In this document: in pieces, positions 12,194 to 21,200 of the stretch | How the letters are laid out: every line of letters begins with the position of its first letter | Numbering within the stretch: the first letter of the stretch is position 1 | Source: a virus | Strand: one strand, 5' to 3' | Virus record (IMG/VR): IMGVR_UViG_3300025110_000140 | Coordinates: 1 to 22,934 of that record | DNA length: 22,934 nucleotides | Notes under the pieces: model-generated | Seen by the model: the letters and a program-made list of their open reading frames with translations, nothing else | Databases searched by the model: none | What the model was told of the DNA's origin: nothing | Made by a program: the position numbers and the translations under genes

Positions 12194-14573
12194 ATCTGTT
12201 TCTAAAGTAAGCATATTGCATGAAAGGGTCAGCACTATCTTCAGGTCTTGAATTAAAATAACCTCTGTTAAAAGTAACATCACTAAATGCAGTTAAGTTT
12301 TGTTGATTAGGTGTATGTGTTCTTATTCTATATCTATTCTTTGCTACGTTCCATTCTAAATTGTCAATAGCCATTTGGTCTTGATTTGCAGGTAACGTTG
12401 TGAAATTTAATTTAGGAAATGTTAACATATTTATAGGTGTTAAATAATTATCAGAATCTGATATTTTTCTATAAGTACCTTCATATCTTCCGTTGTTTGT
12501 ACTCACATCTGCTAATCTTACTCTACACATCATAGTCTCTAAATCTTCAGTATAACTTCTATCAAAATGTCTATATGCTATAATAGGGCTACCTGATGAA
12601 TTTACTAAAGCGTTACTGTAACCTGCATCTTCAATTTGTCCAAATCTAACATCTACTGGAGGCACTACACCACTATTTAATCTAAATGTTTGATTTGCAA
12701 TATTTACTAAAGTAGAATAATATTCTAATTCAGTAGACGCTTGTAATTTAAACTCATCAAAATACATTCTAAAACTTGTTCCTAAAGGAAAGTTTGCTTC
12801 TTCAGGTTCATATAATTCAATTGTTAAAACTCCTGAAACTGGAACTGGTGTTATTTTAAAATTATACCTTACCCATTCATTAGCAATATCATTATTTATT
12901 CTATTAAAAGTTGATGTTGCAGTTTTCCATTCATTATCTTGTACAGACCAATATCTTGTGCTTCCACCACCGTCAGGAGTTAAAAATAATTTAAAGTATA
13001 AATTATAATTTAAAAGGTTACCATCATAAGTTGCAGGTTGGTCAGCAAATATTGAAAATTGAAAATTAAGGTCATTAGATAAAAAGGTGTTACTTAAATT
13101 TGCAGTATTATTTGTAGCAATAATATTAGTTGCACCACCACCACTTACATCATTACCTATATTTATCATAGAATAACTTCCTTGATATGGAGTAATTCCA
13201 TAAGTTGCGGTATCATCATCTATTGCAAATGTAGTTGCAGTATCAGTAATTGACCATGTGTTAATTGCATAAGCGTCAGCAGGGATAGAACCTGATGGTG
13301 CAGAAACGCTTTCAAAATTACCATTAGTTACATCTGATTGTATTGTATCTTTTATTCTTACATTTACTCTATTTCTTATTGCAGGTCTTCTAATACTTTT
13401 TACTAAATCGCTATTTAATGCTTGTATAGTATCTGCACCTTGTGTGCTATTAATATTTTTTATTGGGTTAGCTATAGAGTAAGTTCCTTCATTAGAACCA
13501 TTTTTGTCATAAGTAATAAACTCAGATGGGCTAGATGAAGAATAATCTTGATTAAAAGACGATAGTGATAAAGCGTCATTTGCTATAATAGTCCATGCAC
13601 CTTCGTGTTGAAATATTCTACAATTAAACATTAACAATAAATTGTTTAAAATAAATTTTGCGTCTAATGGATTACCGTTTTGATTTTGAAATGATTGTAC
13701 ATCATTAATAAATGTTTGAGCGAATGGATTGCCTTTTGCAGGAGTAACTGCTGAGGCGGAAGTTTGTTGTATTCTACATAAAAACTTATATGAAAAATCT
13801 AATGATTTACCAGCATCTCCTTGACCGTTTTCTAAATTTATTTGACGCATACATTCTCTTATTGCATCAAAAGCTGAAGGTCTAACTGTAGATAATTCAT
13901 AATCATATCCCTCAAGTGTACCTATTAAATCAGATGCGTATGCTTCAATAAGAAAAGGAAAAGATTGTAATGGTAAATTAAAAGAATCTTGTACTATAAA
14001 TCCAGTCCAATACTTTCTATAAATATCATAAGTTTCTCCGCCATCAACTGAAAATATATCTCCACTTAATTTTATAATTGTTGCACTACTAACTTGTGCA
14101 ACTGTAGTTGTTTCTCCAGTTGTTGTATTTATAACTACATCACCAACTTCTAGTGAAGTTGTAAAATCAACTGACGTATCTTTTAATCTATTAGCTACCG
14201 AATAAGCATCACTTGTACCATTTAGTTTTCTAGAAGAAACTACAACTTTAAATTCTCTATCATTACTAGGCTCAAGAAAATTAATACTTCCTTCTGCGTT
14301 CCATAAAAAATTAGCTAAATCCCAATTAGTATTTTCTAGTTCCCAAGCATCACCACCACTATTTTCATCTATATAAAATTGTAACTTACAAGAACTACCA
14401 ATAATAGGATTAAAAAAATCATCGTCTTGTTGGTATGATATTACTACTGGATTAGCACCTAGATTTAAATTACTAGAAACTAGACCACTATAACCGTCTT
14501 CATAAATCTGTAATAAAAACTTATGTTCATCAGGGTCAAAAAAATTAACTCTATATAATTCTCCGTATGCCAT
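12192..14573 (-). CDS. Tail hub/tip (minor tail) protein
   Basis: 793 residues, directly after the tape measure gene (2 nt gap), where siphoviruses encode distal tail and hub proteins. The N-terminal part (1-115) is beta-rich. Residues about 120-185 look like an inserted small beta module (YSVANRLKDTSVDFTTSLEV, ending GGETYDIY). YWTGFIVQDSFNLPLQSFPF (188-207) then resumes the hub-like sequence. VTNGNFES (415-422) opens a jelly-roll or carbohydrate-binding-like segment to about 610. The C-terminus (WNVAKNRYRIRTH to YFNSRPEDSADPF) is of the type seen in large tail proteins of Bacteroidota phages. Its role is probably baseplate or hub, with possible glycan contact. Assignment rests on position and architecture rather than on a diagnostic motif. 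It ends against the convergent terminator. Confidence 0.65.
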   Translation of the reverse strand: MAYGELYRVNFFDPDEHKFLLQIYEDGYSGLVSSNLNLGANPVVISYQQDDDFFNPIIGSSCKLQFYIDENSGGDAWELENTNWDLANFLWNAEGSINFLEPSNDREFKVVVSSRKLNGTSDAYSVANRLKDTSVDFTTSLEVGDVVINTTTGETTTVAQVSSATIIKLSGDIFSVDGGETYDIYRKYWTGFIVQDSFNLPLQSFPFLIEAYASDLIGTLEGYDYELSTVRPSAFDAIRECMRQINLENGQGDAGKSLDFSYKFLCRIQQTSASAVTPAKGNPFAQTFINDVQSFQNQNGNPLDAKFILNNLLLMFNCRIFQHEGAWTIIANDALSLSSFNQDYSSSSPSEFITYDKNGSNEGTYSIANPIKNINSTQGADTIQALNSDLVKSIRRPAIRNRVNVRIKDTIQSDVTNGNFESVSAPSGSIPADAYAINTWSITDTATTFAIDDDTATYGITPYQGSYSMINIGNDVSGGGATNIIATNNTANLSNTFLSNDLNFQFSIFADQPATYDGNLLNYNLYFKLFLTPDGGGSTRYWSVQDNEWKTATSTFNRINNDIANEWVRYNFKITPVPVSGVLTIELYEPEEANFPLGTSFRMYFDEFKLQASTELEYYSTLVNIANQTFRLNSGVVPPVDVRFGQIEDAGYSNALVNSSGSPIIAYRHFDRSYTEDLETMMCRVRLADVSTNNGRYEGTYRKISDSDNYLTPINMLTFPKLNFTTLPANQDQMAIDNLEWNVAKNRYRIRTHTPNQQNLTAFSDVTFNRGYFNSRPEDSADPFMQYAYFRNR

Positions 14574-14575
14574 GA

Positions 14576-16621
14576 TTATCCAGTTATTCTTGCTCTAAAA
14601 TCACTTGCCCTTTCTAAAGCTAGTATTAAGTCTTGACCTCTTAAAGTAAATTCTCCTTTACCCTTTGCTGATGTAGCACCCATCATTTGTGGTAATTTAT
14701 TAAGTGGTATAACCGCTTCAGATTGTCCACCCTCACCAATCATTGCTAAAGTAGGAGATGTAATAATTCCACCATTAGCTAAAAGAGGAATATCATCATT
14801 TTTATTTTTACCCCCAAATCCAAGTAATTTTTTGAATATGTCTTTAAACTTTATACTTGACCCACCTACAATAGACATTATACTAGCAATAGCAACCATA
14901 ATTGCTAATTGCTTTAATAATTGTACAATTACTCGTTTTATACTTTTTAGAAATGAATTAAAACCTTCAGGATTAGACATAACATCAAACATTAAATTAA
15001 ATCCTGTTGTAACTATATTAGTTACGGTAGCTAGTTGTTGAGAAAATTTTATGTTTTTTTGTAATTCTAAAATTACTTTTTTTGAGGCTTCTGATGCGTT
15101 TGCAAAAATAGTTGTTAAATCAACACCAGTTAAGACTAGAGTATTTAAATCAGTAAATCCAGTTTTTAAATCATTCACATTAGATATTAAATCATCAGAA
15201 GTTTCTACTGATTTTTTAGGTATTATTTCAGAAACATCAAACCCAATTCTTGACATTGAATCTCTTAATGTCATAAAATTTAAACCAAGCTCTTTGATTA
15301 TATCTAAACTTTCTTCATCTCCATCAAATGTTAAAATGTTATTTAACAACAAGTCTTTTTGTTTCGGTTTATCAATATCTTTGCCAAATAATGCTTGTGA
15401 TGAAAATAAACCTTTCATTGCTTTAGAAGCATCTAGTCCTGACTTTGTAAAGCCTTCCATAGATTTTTTATTTCTATCTATACTTCTTTGTATGTTATCT
15501 AATTCTCTAGGTGCTATTTTTCCTAAACCTTTAAATGCAGTTATTAAACCATTTGTAGCATTTACTAATCCAAGCAAAGCACTTTCAGCTACTGGAATTG
15601 TGCTATTTCCTAATTGAGCTAAAGCCTTATCTAATTTTTGTGAAGTTGATTCTTCAGTAATTATAAAAGCGTCATTAGTCGCATTTACTGATTGCGTTAA
15701 ATTATCAAATATTTTTCTTGTGCCATCAGCGTTTTCACCCATTAAATCTAATACTGCGGATAACGCTCTAACATTACCAAAGACTTGTGCCGCCGCTTCA
15801 TCATTTCCTTCAAACTCTTTTTTTAATGTTTGTAGTGTAGATAGTAACCCCTTTTCTCTTAATTGTGTTCTTAGTTCAGCAGAACTTAAAGACATTTTAT
15901 CTAATGCTTCTTCTGCTTGTTGAGTAGGTTTTAATAACGATGCAAAGATTCCTCTTATTTGTGTAGATGCTTCCGCCGCATTTGTACCAGTTCTAGAAAG
16001 TGCCGCAAACGCCGCACCGACTTCATGAAACTCTACACCCATAGCTGAAGCTAATGGTAAAACTCGTCCCATTGATTGTGCTAACTCTCCTGCTTCTAGT
16101 TTACCCTCACGAACCGCAGTTACCATAACATCCGTTGCATCAGTTGCAGAAAGATTTGCTGAACCATAAGCGTTAAGTGCAGAGGTAGCTAAATCAGCTA
16201 CAGTCTTAGTTTCACCTAATCCTACTGCCGCCGCCTTCAAAGAAGCCTCTAAAACTTCCATTGCTTCACTACCACGAAGACCTGCTGACGTTATAAAGAA
16301 TAATGCTTCAGCCGCTTCGTTTGCCCCTCTACCAGTTTTAGTTGCCATTTTTATGGCAGTTTCTCCCATTTTATCTACTTCAGCACTTGCAATTCCTACC
16401 AATGACTTTATTTGTGTCATTGATTTATCAAATTGTTTTGCACTTCTTAATGCTTGAACTCCACCTGCCGCTAATGCACCAACAAAAACTAGCTTTATTG
16501 TAGAGGCTACACCTTTTAATTTACTTTGAAATCCATTAACGGATTTTTCTGATTGTTTAATGGAATTACGAAAACTGGATGAGTCACCAGTTATTTTAAG
16601 TTCTAGTCTTTGTCTGCTCAT
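14576..16621 (-). CDS. Tail tape measure protein
   Basis: 681 residues. Residues about 60-270 match the TP901-type tape measure core (QFDKSMTQIKSLVGIASAEV, GRGANEAAEALFFITSAGLR, ALSRTGTNAAEASTQIRGIF). Hydrophobic segments occur near 43-58 and near 563-585 (LLKQLAIMVAIASIMSIVGG). The C-terminal signature NGGIITSPTLAMIGEGGQSE followed by AVIPLNKLP is common in tape measures. The protein sets tail length and helps DNA enter the cell. By the usual ~0.15 nm per residue rule it implies a tail near 100 nm, so a modest siphovirus. The gene follows the tail chaperones, as is standard, and has a TATATTTG element 16 nt before its ATG. Confidence 0.95.
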   Translation of the reverse strand: MSRQRLELKITGDSSSFRNSIKQSEKSVNGFQSKLKGVASTIKLVFVGALAAGGVQALRSAKQFDKSMTQIKSLVGIASAEVDKMGETAIKMATKTGRGANEAAEALFFITSAGLRGSEAMEVLEASLKAAAVGLGETKTVADLATSALNAYGSANLSATDATDVMVTAVREGKLEAGELAQSMGRVLPLASAMGVEFHEVGAAFAALSRTGTNAAEASTQIRGIFASLLKPTQQAEEALDKMSLSSAELRTQLREKGLLSTLQTLKKEFEGNDEAAAQVFGNVRALSAVLDLMGENADGTRKIFDNLTQSVNATNDAFIITEESTSQKLDKALAQLGNSTIPVAESALLGLVNATNGLITAFKGLGKIAPRELDNIQRSIDRNKKSMEGFTKSGLDASKAMKGLFSSQALFGKDIDKPKQKDLLLNNILTFDGDEESLDIIKELGLNFMTLRDSMSRIGFDVSEIIPKKSVETSDDLISNVNDLKTGFTDLNTLVLTGVDLTTIFANASEASKKVILELQKNIKFSQQLATVTNIVTTGFNLMFDVMSNPEGFNSFLKSIKRVIVQLLKQLAIMVAIASIMSIVGGSSIKFKDIFKKLLGFGGKNKNDDIPLLANGGIITSPTLAMIGEGGQSEAVIPLNKLPQMMGATSAKGKGEFTLRGQDLILALERASDFRARITG

Positions 16622-16637
16622 AAGGATAATTTGTTAA

Positions 16638-16647
16638 CAAATATAAA
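16638..16647 (-). promoter_or_regulatory. Putative late promoter -7 element upstream of tape measure
   Basis: On the minus strand this reads TTTATATTTG (TAnnTTTG type). The final G is 16 nt before the tape measure ATG, and the leader TTAACAAATTATCCTT resembles that of the fiber gene. The element sits just beyond the stop of the chaperone GT frame. Confidence 0.45.
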
Positions 16648-16651
16648 TATT

Positions 16652-17364
16652 TTAATACTTACGTTTCTTTCCAGTTTTTTCTATCTTATCCCACTTGTCA
16701 ATTACTTTGTCTAGTTCTTCTTTAGATAATGGTTTTGCTTGAGGCAAACCATCTCTTTTATCTTGTGGTAATTTGAATAATTTTTGTGGTTGTATTCTTT
16801 GTGATGCTTTTTGTGCTTTAAGATTTATCATCATAGTAGCGACATATCTAAGTCTCTCCCATTCTAGATTTTGTTGTATCTGATATGACTCAGATAATCT
16901 TATATTTTCATTTAATGTATTATTCCAAAATGTGTTTGGATTTATTCCACATTGACCAATGTAGAAATCAAGTATTAATTCCCAAGCGTCTTTGTCTACT
17001 TTTTTTTTTGATTCTTAGAATTTCTTTCTATACCCATGTTAAGGTCATTACCTAATATTCTAGATTGTGAAAGGGTATTCATAACTTTGGTAAGTTGTTC
17101 TGAATCAAAATCTTCAAGCCAAGAGCCAACGTCATATATAGTATAATCAATAGTGTTTTTTTCTTCTTGGTCATAAGATATTAATCCTGAATATACTAAT
17201 GCTCTAATCGTTGAAATGTTTATTCCTGAAGTGAAAAATTTATCTAAATCATTAAGACTGATATTTAGTGTCTCTGTAAAATGACACCAAAAATTCATAG
17301 AAAAATGGAGGGTTCTTTTTTTCCCTCCAATTTCTATTTCTACGTAACCTCTTTTGCTATTCAT
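16652..17364 (-). CDS. Tail assembly chaperone GT (made by -1 frameshift)
   Basis: The G reading frame ends at a TAG (16996-16998) right after an A10 run. The -1 frame stays open for 115 further codons to the TAA at 16652-16654, giving a fusion of about 237 residues. The extension reads KVDKDAWELILDFYIGQCGI, then contains NTFWNNTLNE, EWERLRYVATMMINLK and PQKLFKLPQDKRDG. The W..T..E spacing and the LPxDxR-like element are the style of T-type extensions of gpGT proteins. In lambda, gpG and gpGT coat and recruit the tape measure to start tail assembly. The gene lies between the major tail protein and tape measure, exactly where GT is expected. A standalone start at 16834 (MMINLK) would lose half of the clearly coding extension and is unlikely. 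Confidence 0.85.
16996..17364 (-). CDS. Tail assembly chaperone G (unshifted product)
   Basis: 122 residues ending SKNQKKK. Beta-like N-terminus (RGYVEIEIGGKKRTLHFSMN), then helices (LNDLDKFFTSGINISTIRAL; DYTIYDVGSWLEDFDSEQL). The small acidic alpha-rich form resembles phage tail assembly chaperones (gpG-like, DUF-type proteins before tape measure genes). It lies 38 nt after the major tail protein gene. Most ribosomes should end at the TAG after the A10 run; a minority shift to make GT. Start ATG 17364. Confidence 0.8.
   Translation of the reverse strand: MNSKRGYVEIEIGGKKRTLHFSMNFWCHFTETLNISLNDLDKFFTSGINISTIRALVYSGLISYDQEEKNTIDYTIYDVGSWLEDFDSEQLTKVMNTLSQSRILGNDLNMGIERNSKNQKKK
17000..17009 (-). 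promoter_or_regulatory. A10 slippery site for programmed -1 frameshift
   Basis: Ten consecutive A on the minus strand, read CAA AAA AAA AAG TAG in the G frame. Any A-AAA-AAA heptamer here permits tandem -1 slippage, and the stop codon follows at once. The -1 frame then continues without a stop to 16652. I do not see an obvious strong downstream hairpin; a long A run can suffice. Confidence 0.85.
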
Positions 17365-17374
17365 AAAGTAAATC

Positions 17375-17391
17375 TACAATTTAAAATTGTA
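17375..17391. repeat. 17-bp palindrome between major tail protein and chaperone genes
   Basis: TACAATTTAAAATTGTA is an inverted repeat with 8-nt arms and a single central base. It lies in the 38-nt gap between the two genes, 10 nt before the chaperone ATG in the direction of transcription. It could form a weak hairpin that tunes readthrough or translation initiation, or bind a protein. No T-tract follows. Confidence 0.4.
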
Positions 17392-17402
17392 AATTAAAAA
17401 TA

Positions 17403-17828
17403 TTAATTTGAGCCAATAGAGACTGTACCAGTTGAAGAAAAACTTCCTGAGTATGTAACAGGTGCTTCACTATCTGCACCATATTCTATAGATGTTAAAA
17501 ATCCATCACAAGAATATACAACGTCTCCTGAAAGTGCAGTAGCAAACTTGCAATTCACTTTAGTTCTGTTGTTGATAAATACCATTAATTCTTCAATATT
17601 TGTCGTATCGTCATATGCGACAAAGCCATCAAAACTCATATCCAAACTTCTCACTCCAGCAATTATTTCTCTGTAACCACCTGAGTCTTTTGAAGTAGCG
17701 TCAGGGGTGTCTAAAGTGTAACTTATAGAAGAAGATGTGGTATGTCCGATAGTAGTATAAGCACCACTATCTGCATTTTTGATACTTAGTACAACGGTAG
17801 TTCCGTTCATTAAACCAGTTGAAGGCAT
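17403..17828 (-). CDS. Major tail (tube) protein
   Basis: 141 residues, beta-rich. MPSTGLMNGTTVVLSIKNAD begins like TP901-1/lactococcal-type tail tube proteins. It continues with SSSISYTLDTPDATSKDSGG, then YREIIAGVRSLDMSFDGFVA and a C-terminal GFLTSIEYGADSEAPVTYSG. The pattern of 'T.D.ts.dsgg..e.i.g..s...s..g.v.yd' is typical of the phage tail tube family. The protein polymerises into the tail tube around the tape measure. It lies upstream of the chaperones and tape measure, the standard siphovirus order. It has its own TAnnTTTG element, 35 nt before the ATG. Confidence 0.88.
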   Translation of the reverse strand: MPSTGLMNGTTVVLSIKNADSGAYTTIGHTTSSSISYTLDTPDATSKDSGGYREIIAGVRSLDMSFDGFVAYDDTTNIEELMVFINNRTKVNCKFATALSGDVVYSCDGFLTSIEYGADSEAPVTYSGSFSSTGTVSIGSN

Positions 17829-17863
17829 AGTATTAAAATTTAATTGTTAAACATATAATACTA

Positions 17864-17873
17864 CAAAAATAAA
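17864..17873 (-). promoter_or_regulatory. Putative late promoter -7 element upstream of major tail protein
   Basis: The minus strand reads TTTATTTTTG; the core TATTTTTG fits TAnnTTTG. The G is 35 nt before the ATG, farther than at the other late genes, and no convincing TTTG -33 element lies about 19 bp upstream. Confidence 0.35.
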
Positions 17874-17894
17874 GAAACAATATTAAAATTATTT

Positions 17895-18239
17895 TTATTC
17901 TGCAACCTGTAAAGTAACAGATGTCGGATTGATTTGAGATTCAATGTTAGCGTCTAAAGATTCTTTTAATGAAGTAACCTTCTCTTCTCCCATTGTTGTT
18001 TCACACCATTCGGTAACAATAGTATTCGTTAAGTCTGCGAAAGGTATAAAGTTCTCAATGTCTTCTGTAGATATAGTTTCTGTACCATATATACTTGAAG
18101 TATAAGGGTTATCATTTGCGTCTACCTCTGAACTTGTAGCGTTTAAACGCCAATGTACGTTGTATACAACATCGGTTTCATCATCAAAAGTTGGATAGCA
18201 ATCTACCGTTCTGCAATTCCAAGAGTAAGTATTAGCCAT
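17895..18239 (-). CDS. Phage structural-region protein of unknown function (DUF7936-like)
   Basis: 114 residues. It begins ANTYSWNCRTVDCYPTFDDE, then TDVVYNVHWRLNATSSE, YTSSIYGTETIS, FIPFADLTNTIVTEWCE and ends IESQINPTSVTLQVAE. The layout (W and D/E-rich beta start, VHWR, YG, PF.dLT...v..W.....g....LK..Ld..I..Q..P) matches a small protein family frequent near fibers of tailed phages. I associate it with DUF7936, from memory. The function is unknown; it could be a tail or fiber accessory. A TATATTTG element lies 21 nt upstream of its ATG. Confidence 0.65.
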   Translation of the reverse strand: MANTYSWNCRTVDCYPTFDDETDVVYNVHWRLNATSSEVDANDNPYTSSIYGTETISTEDIENFIPFADLTNTIVTEWCETTMGEEKVTSLKESLDANIESQINPTSVTLQVAE

Positions 18240-18260
18240 AATTTTTTATTTTAATTTATA

Positions 18261-18270
18261 CAAATATACT
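18261..18270 (-). promoter_or_regulatory. Putative late promoter -7 element upstream of the 114-aa gene
   Basis: The minus strand reads AGTATATTTG, identical over ten bases to the element before the fiber gene (22581-22590). The final G is 21 nt before the ATG. It lies across the 3' end of the fiber gene. Confidence 0.45.
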
Positions 18271-21200
18271 ATTTATTTTTTTTCAATTCGTCTATCTCTG
18301 CTTTCAGTTCTTGTATAGCTTTTAATAAGACTGGTATTGTTTCGGTATATTTCATTCCTAATAAATCGTTTTCATCCTTATTAATTATTGGAGTAAAATC
18401 ATCTTCCCAATCTTGTGCAATAAAACCTATTTTTTTATCATTTGGTTCATCTTTAAAATTATATTCTACGCATCTATAATTTTTAATTTTATCTAAAACA
18501 TTTTCTAATGGTTTAATATTTTCTTTTAATGTTTCATCAGATTGAGCTGACCAAGAAGTTGCGCCATCATCTATATAAACACCTGTACCACCATTATCAA
18601 GTATGTAAAATCTATTATTAGCATCAATATCTAAATTCCAATATAATCCTGCCGTTGCCGTATTATTTCTTAAATGTATATGATTTCCATTAGTTTCTAC
18701 AGTTAATTTTCCAGTTGGCGAACCCGTTCCAATACCAACTTTTCCATTTGTGTCAATAACCATTCTATAATCCCCTGAATAAAAAGCAAGAGCACCGTCT
18801 GTACCTAAACCAGTATAGTCATTAAATATTTCCCAAGTAGCATTACCATTTTTTAGTGTTAAACCTGCGTTCCCACTAGCTGATTCTACAGTAGTAGAAC
18901 AAGATGTATTAGCCGATGTTTCTTCTACGTGAAGTTTCGTGTCCATAGAGGTCGTTCCAATTCCTACATTGTCGCAGTCAAATGTTACATTATCTTCTGC
19001 TGATATAGCCATATCACCAGTATTGTGATTATACCTAAAACCTGCTGCTGAACTACTTGCTGTATCGCCAAAGAATATTGTACCAGTTCCAGAATCTGAT
19101 GTGTTAGATATTGTCATACCAGTAGCTGTAGTACCTGGTCCTGTTATTACAAAGTCATCAGCGGCTGCGTTAGCAGCTGCTACAGTACCAGTTCCAACTG
19201 TTACTGTACCTGCAAAAGTTGCGCTATCATCAGCATTTAGCTTTAAAGGGGTAGAAAGTGGATTTGCATCTGAAGCCATTATATTAAATTCATAAGAACC
19301 TTTTGTAGAACCATCAGCTCCTGAAGAATAAAAACGAGAGTTACCACCGTTATTATCCATAAATAATGCGTTAGCTCTGTATGTTCCAGCTATTGTTGAA
19401 CCACCTATTACTATATTCGGTGTATCAAGTTTCTGTATAGGCAAAGTAGTTCCAATTCCTACATTACCGTCTGTGTCAATCACAAATCTATAAGCACTAT
19501 CAGTAACATCATAAATTCCAAATCCATTATTTGTTACATTATATATAGACGGTTGTAGTTCATATATTTGTGTAGTTCCATTTGATATTCTTAAATATTC
19601 ACCGTGAGTTGCTCCAGTCCCATTCACGTGAAATCTTGCAGTTGGGGAATCAGTTCCAATACCTACCTTACCGTCACTTGTAATACGCATACGTTCTGAA
19701 CTAGCACCTCCACCACCACCACCAGTATCAAAAGTTAAGAAACCACTTCCTGTTGATGCACCGTATGCTCTCATTTTAAACTGATTACTAAAATATTCTA
19801 ATGCACCTGCGTTAGTTTGATGGTCTGCTAAAGAACCTTTAAATATTACACCACCACTTGAATCAATACGCATACGTTCTGTTGAAGTAGTATTGTTTGC
19901 AGAAGCAGTTCCGAAGATAATTTTTGAGCCACCATCTGCGCCTTGTAATCCTATACTTGCGTGAGATTTTGCAGTATTAACAAAAGCTCCAGTATTAGGA
20001 TTTCTTTGTGTATTGAACTGTAAGTTTGTACTATCAAAATCTATGAATCCTGCATTTGTTGTTCCACCTATTTGTATCGCACCTGCACTATCAATACGCA
20101 TACGTTCTGATAAAGACCCACCTGATGCAGTTTGAAAAGCTAATTCACCAGCTAAAGGAGATGCTACAGTAATATCACCAATTATTTTAGAATAAACATT
20201 TCCTTTTGTTGCATAAGAAAATCCGATTTCTGTGTCTCCTGAAGAGTGTACCTCTAATGCGTTACTTGAATCAGTACCAACAATAACCTTACCCCCACTT
20301 GTAATACGCATACGTTCTGTATCGTTAGTTGTAAACATCATATCTGTGTTTTCTAAATTATGAAGAATTGCATTTTCATCTCCAGTAATTCCAACTAAAA
20401 AACCATCAGTTGAAGATACGCCAGTTGTATCGTTTGTGAATTTTAAATAATTTGAGCCACTACCAGTTACATTAGAGTGCATAAAACTTGATGGTGAACT
20501 TGTGCCAAAACCAAATTTACCTGCACTTGTGATACGCATCCTTTCATTTGCACTTGTTCCTAACGCAACAAAACCTGAACCACCAAATATTCCTGTTGTG
20601 TTATCTGTAGAAAAAGATATTGAAGGTCTTGTTTGTTTCCCATCTGCAATAGCAACTGTAGGGTCGTCAGAGTTCTGAAGTGTAAAAGTTGCTATTCTAC
20701 CTTTTGCACCAGTTATTCCAAATATATCAAGAGATGAATTAGCTGAAATTGAAGTTGTTGCAATGCCTACAGAACCCGCACTTGTGATACGCATACGTTC
20801 TGTATTTGTGTCATTTAGTGCAGTATAAAATTGAATATTACTGTCTGCGTTATCGGCAGAACCATAATTTGAATCTCTGCCAAATCTTATTTCTCCACCA
20901 TTTCTAATAGAATTTAATCTTGACCTTATTGCAGTATATGGTGTAGTAGAAGTACCACCATCCCCAATATTTGTTAATAAAAGTTCAACACCACCACTTG
21001 CTTGTGTATCAGATATCTCTAATTTTTCAGCAGGCAAATCAGTTCCGATACCTACTTTTCCTGAACTATCAATACGCATACGTTCTGTATCTACAGTAAA
21101 GAATTTCATATTACTACCTAAAGAAACTGCTTTAATATCTACATCATCTCTATCACTTGCATTTAATTGTATTTTACCTCTTGTTGTTCCTGCATCTGTA

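Noticed and set aside
14832-15923. Plus-strand open frames across the tape measure, up to 188 codons
   Set aside because: Antisense to a clear tape measure gene; Ser/Phe/Leu-rich translation without homology signs.
16652-16834. Separate 60-residue gene starting MMINLKAQK
   Set aside because: The same frame is open upstream to the A10 slip site and reads as protein, so this is the C-terminal part of the GT fusion.
19683-21087. Regularly spaced 16-bp repeats as a CRISPR array
   Set aside because: They are in-frame coding repeats of the fiber with spacers of over 150 bp and no cas genes.
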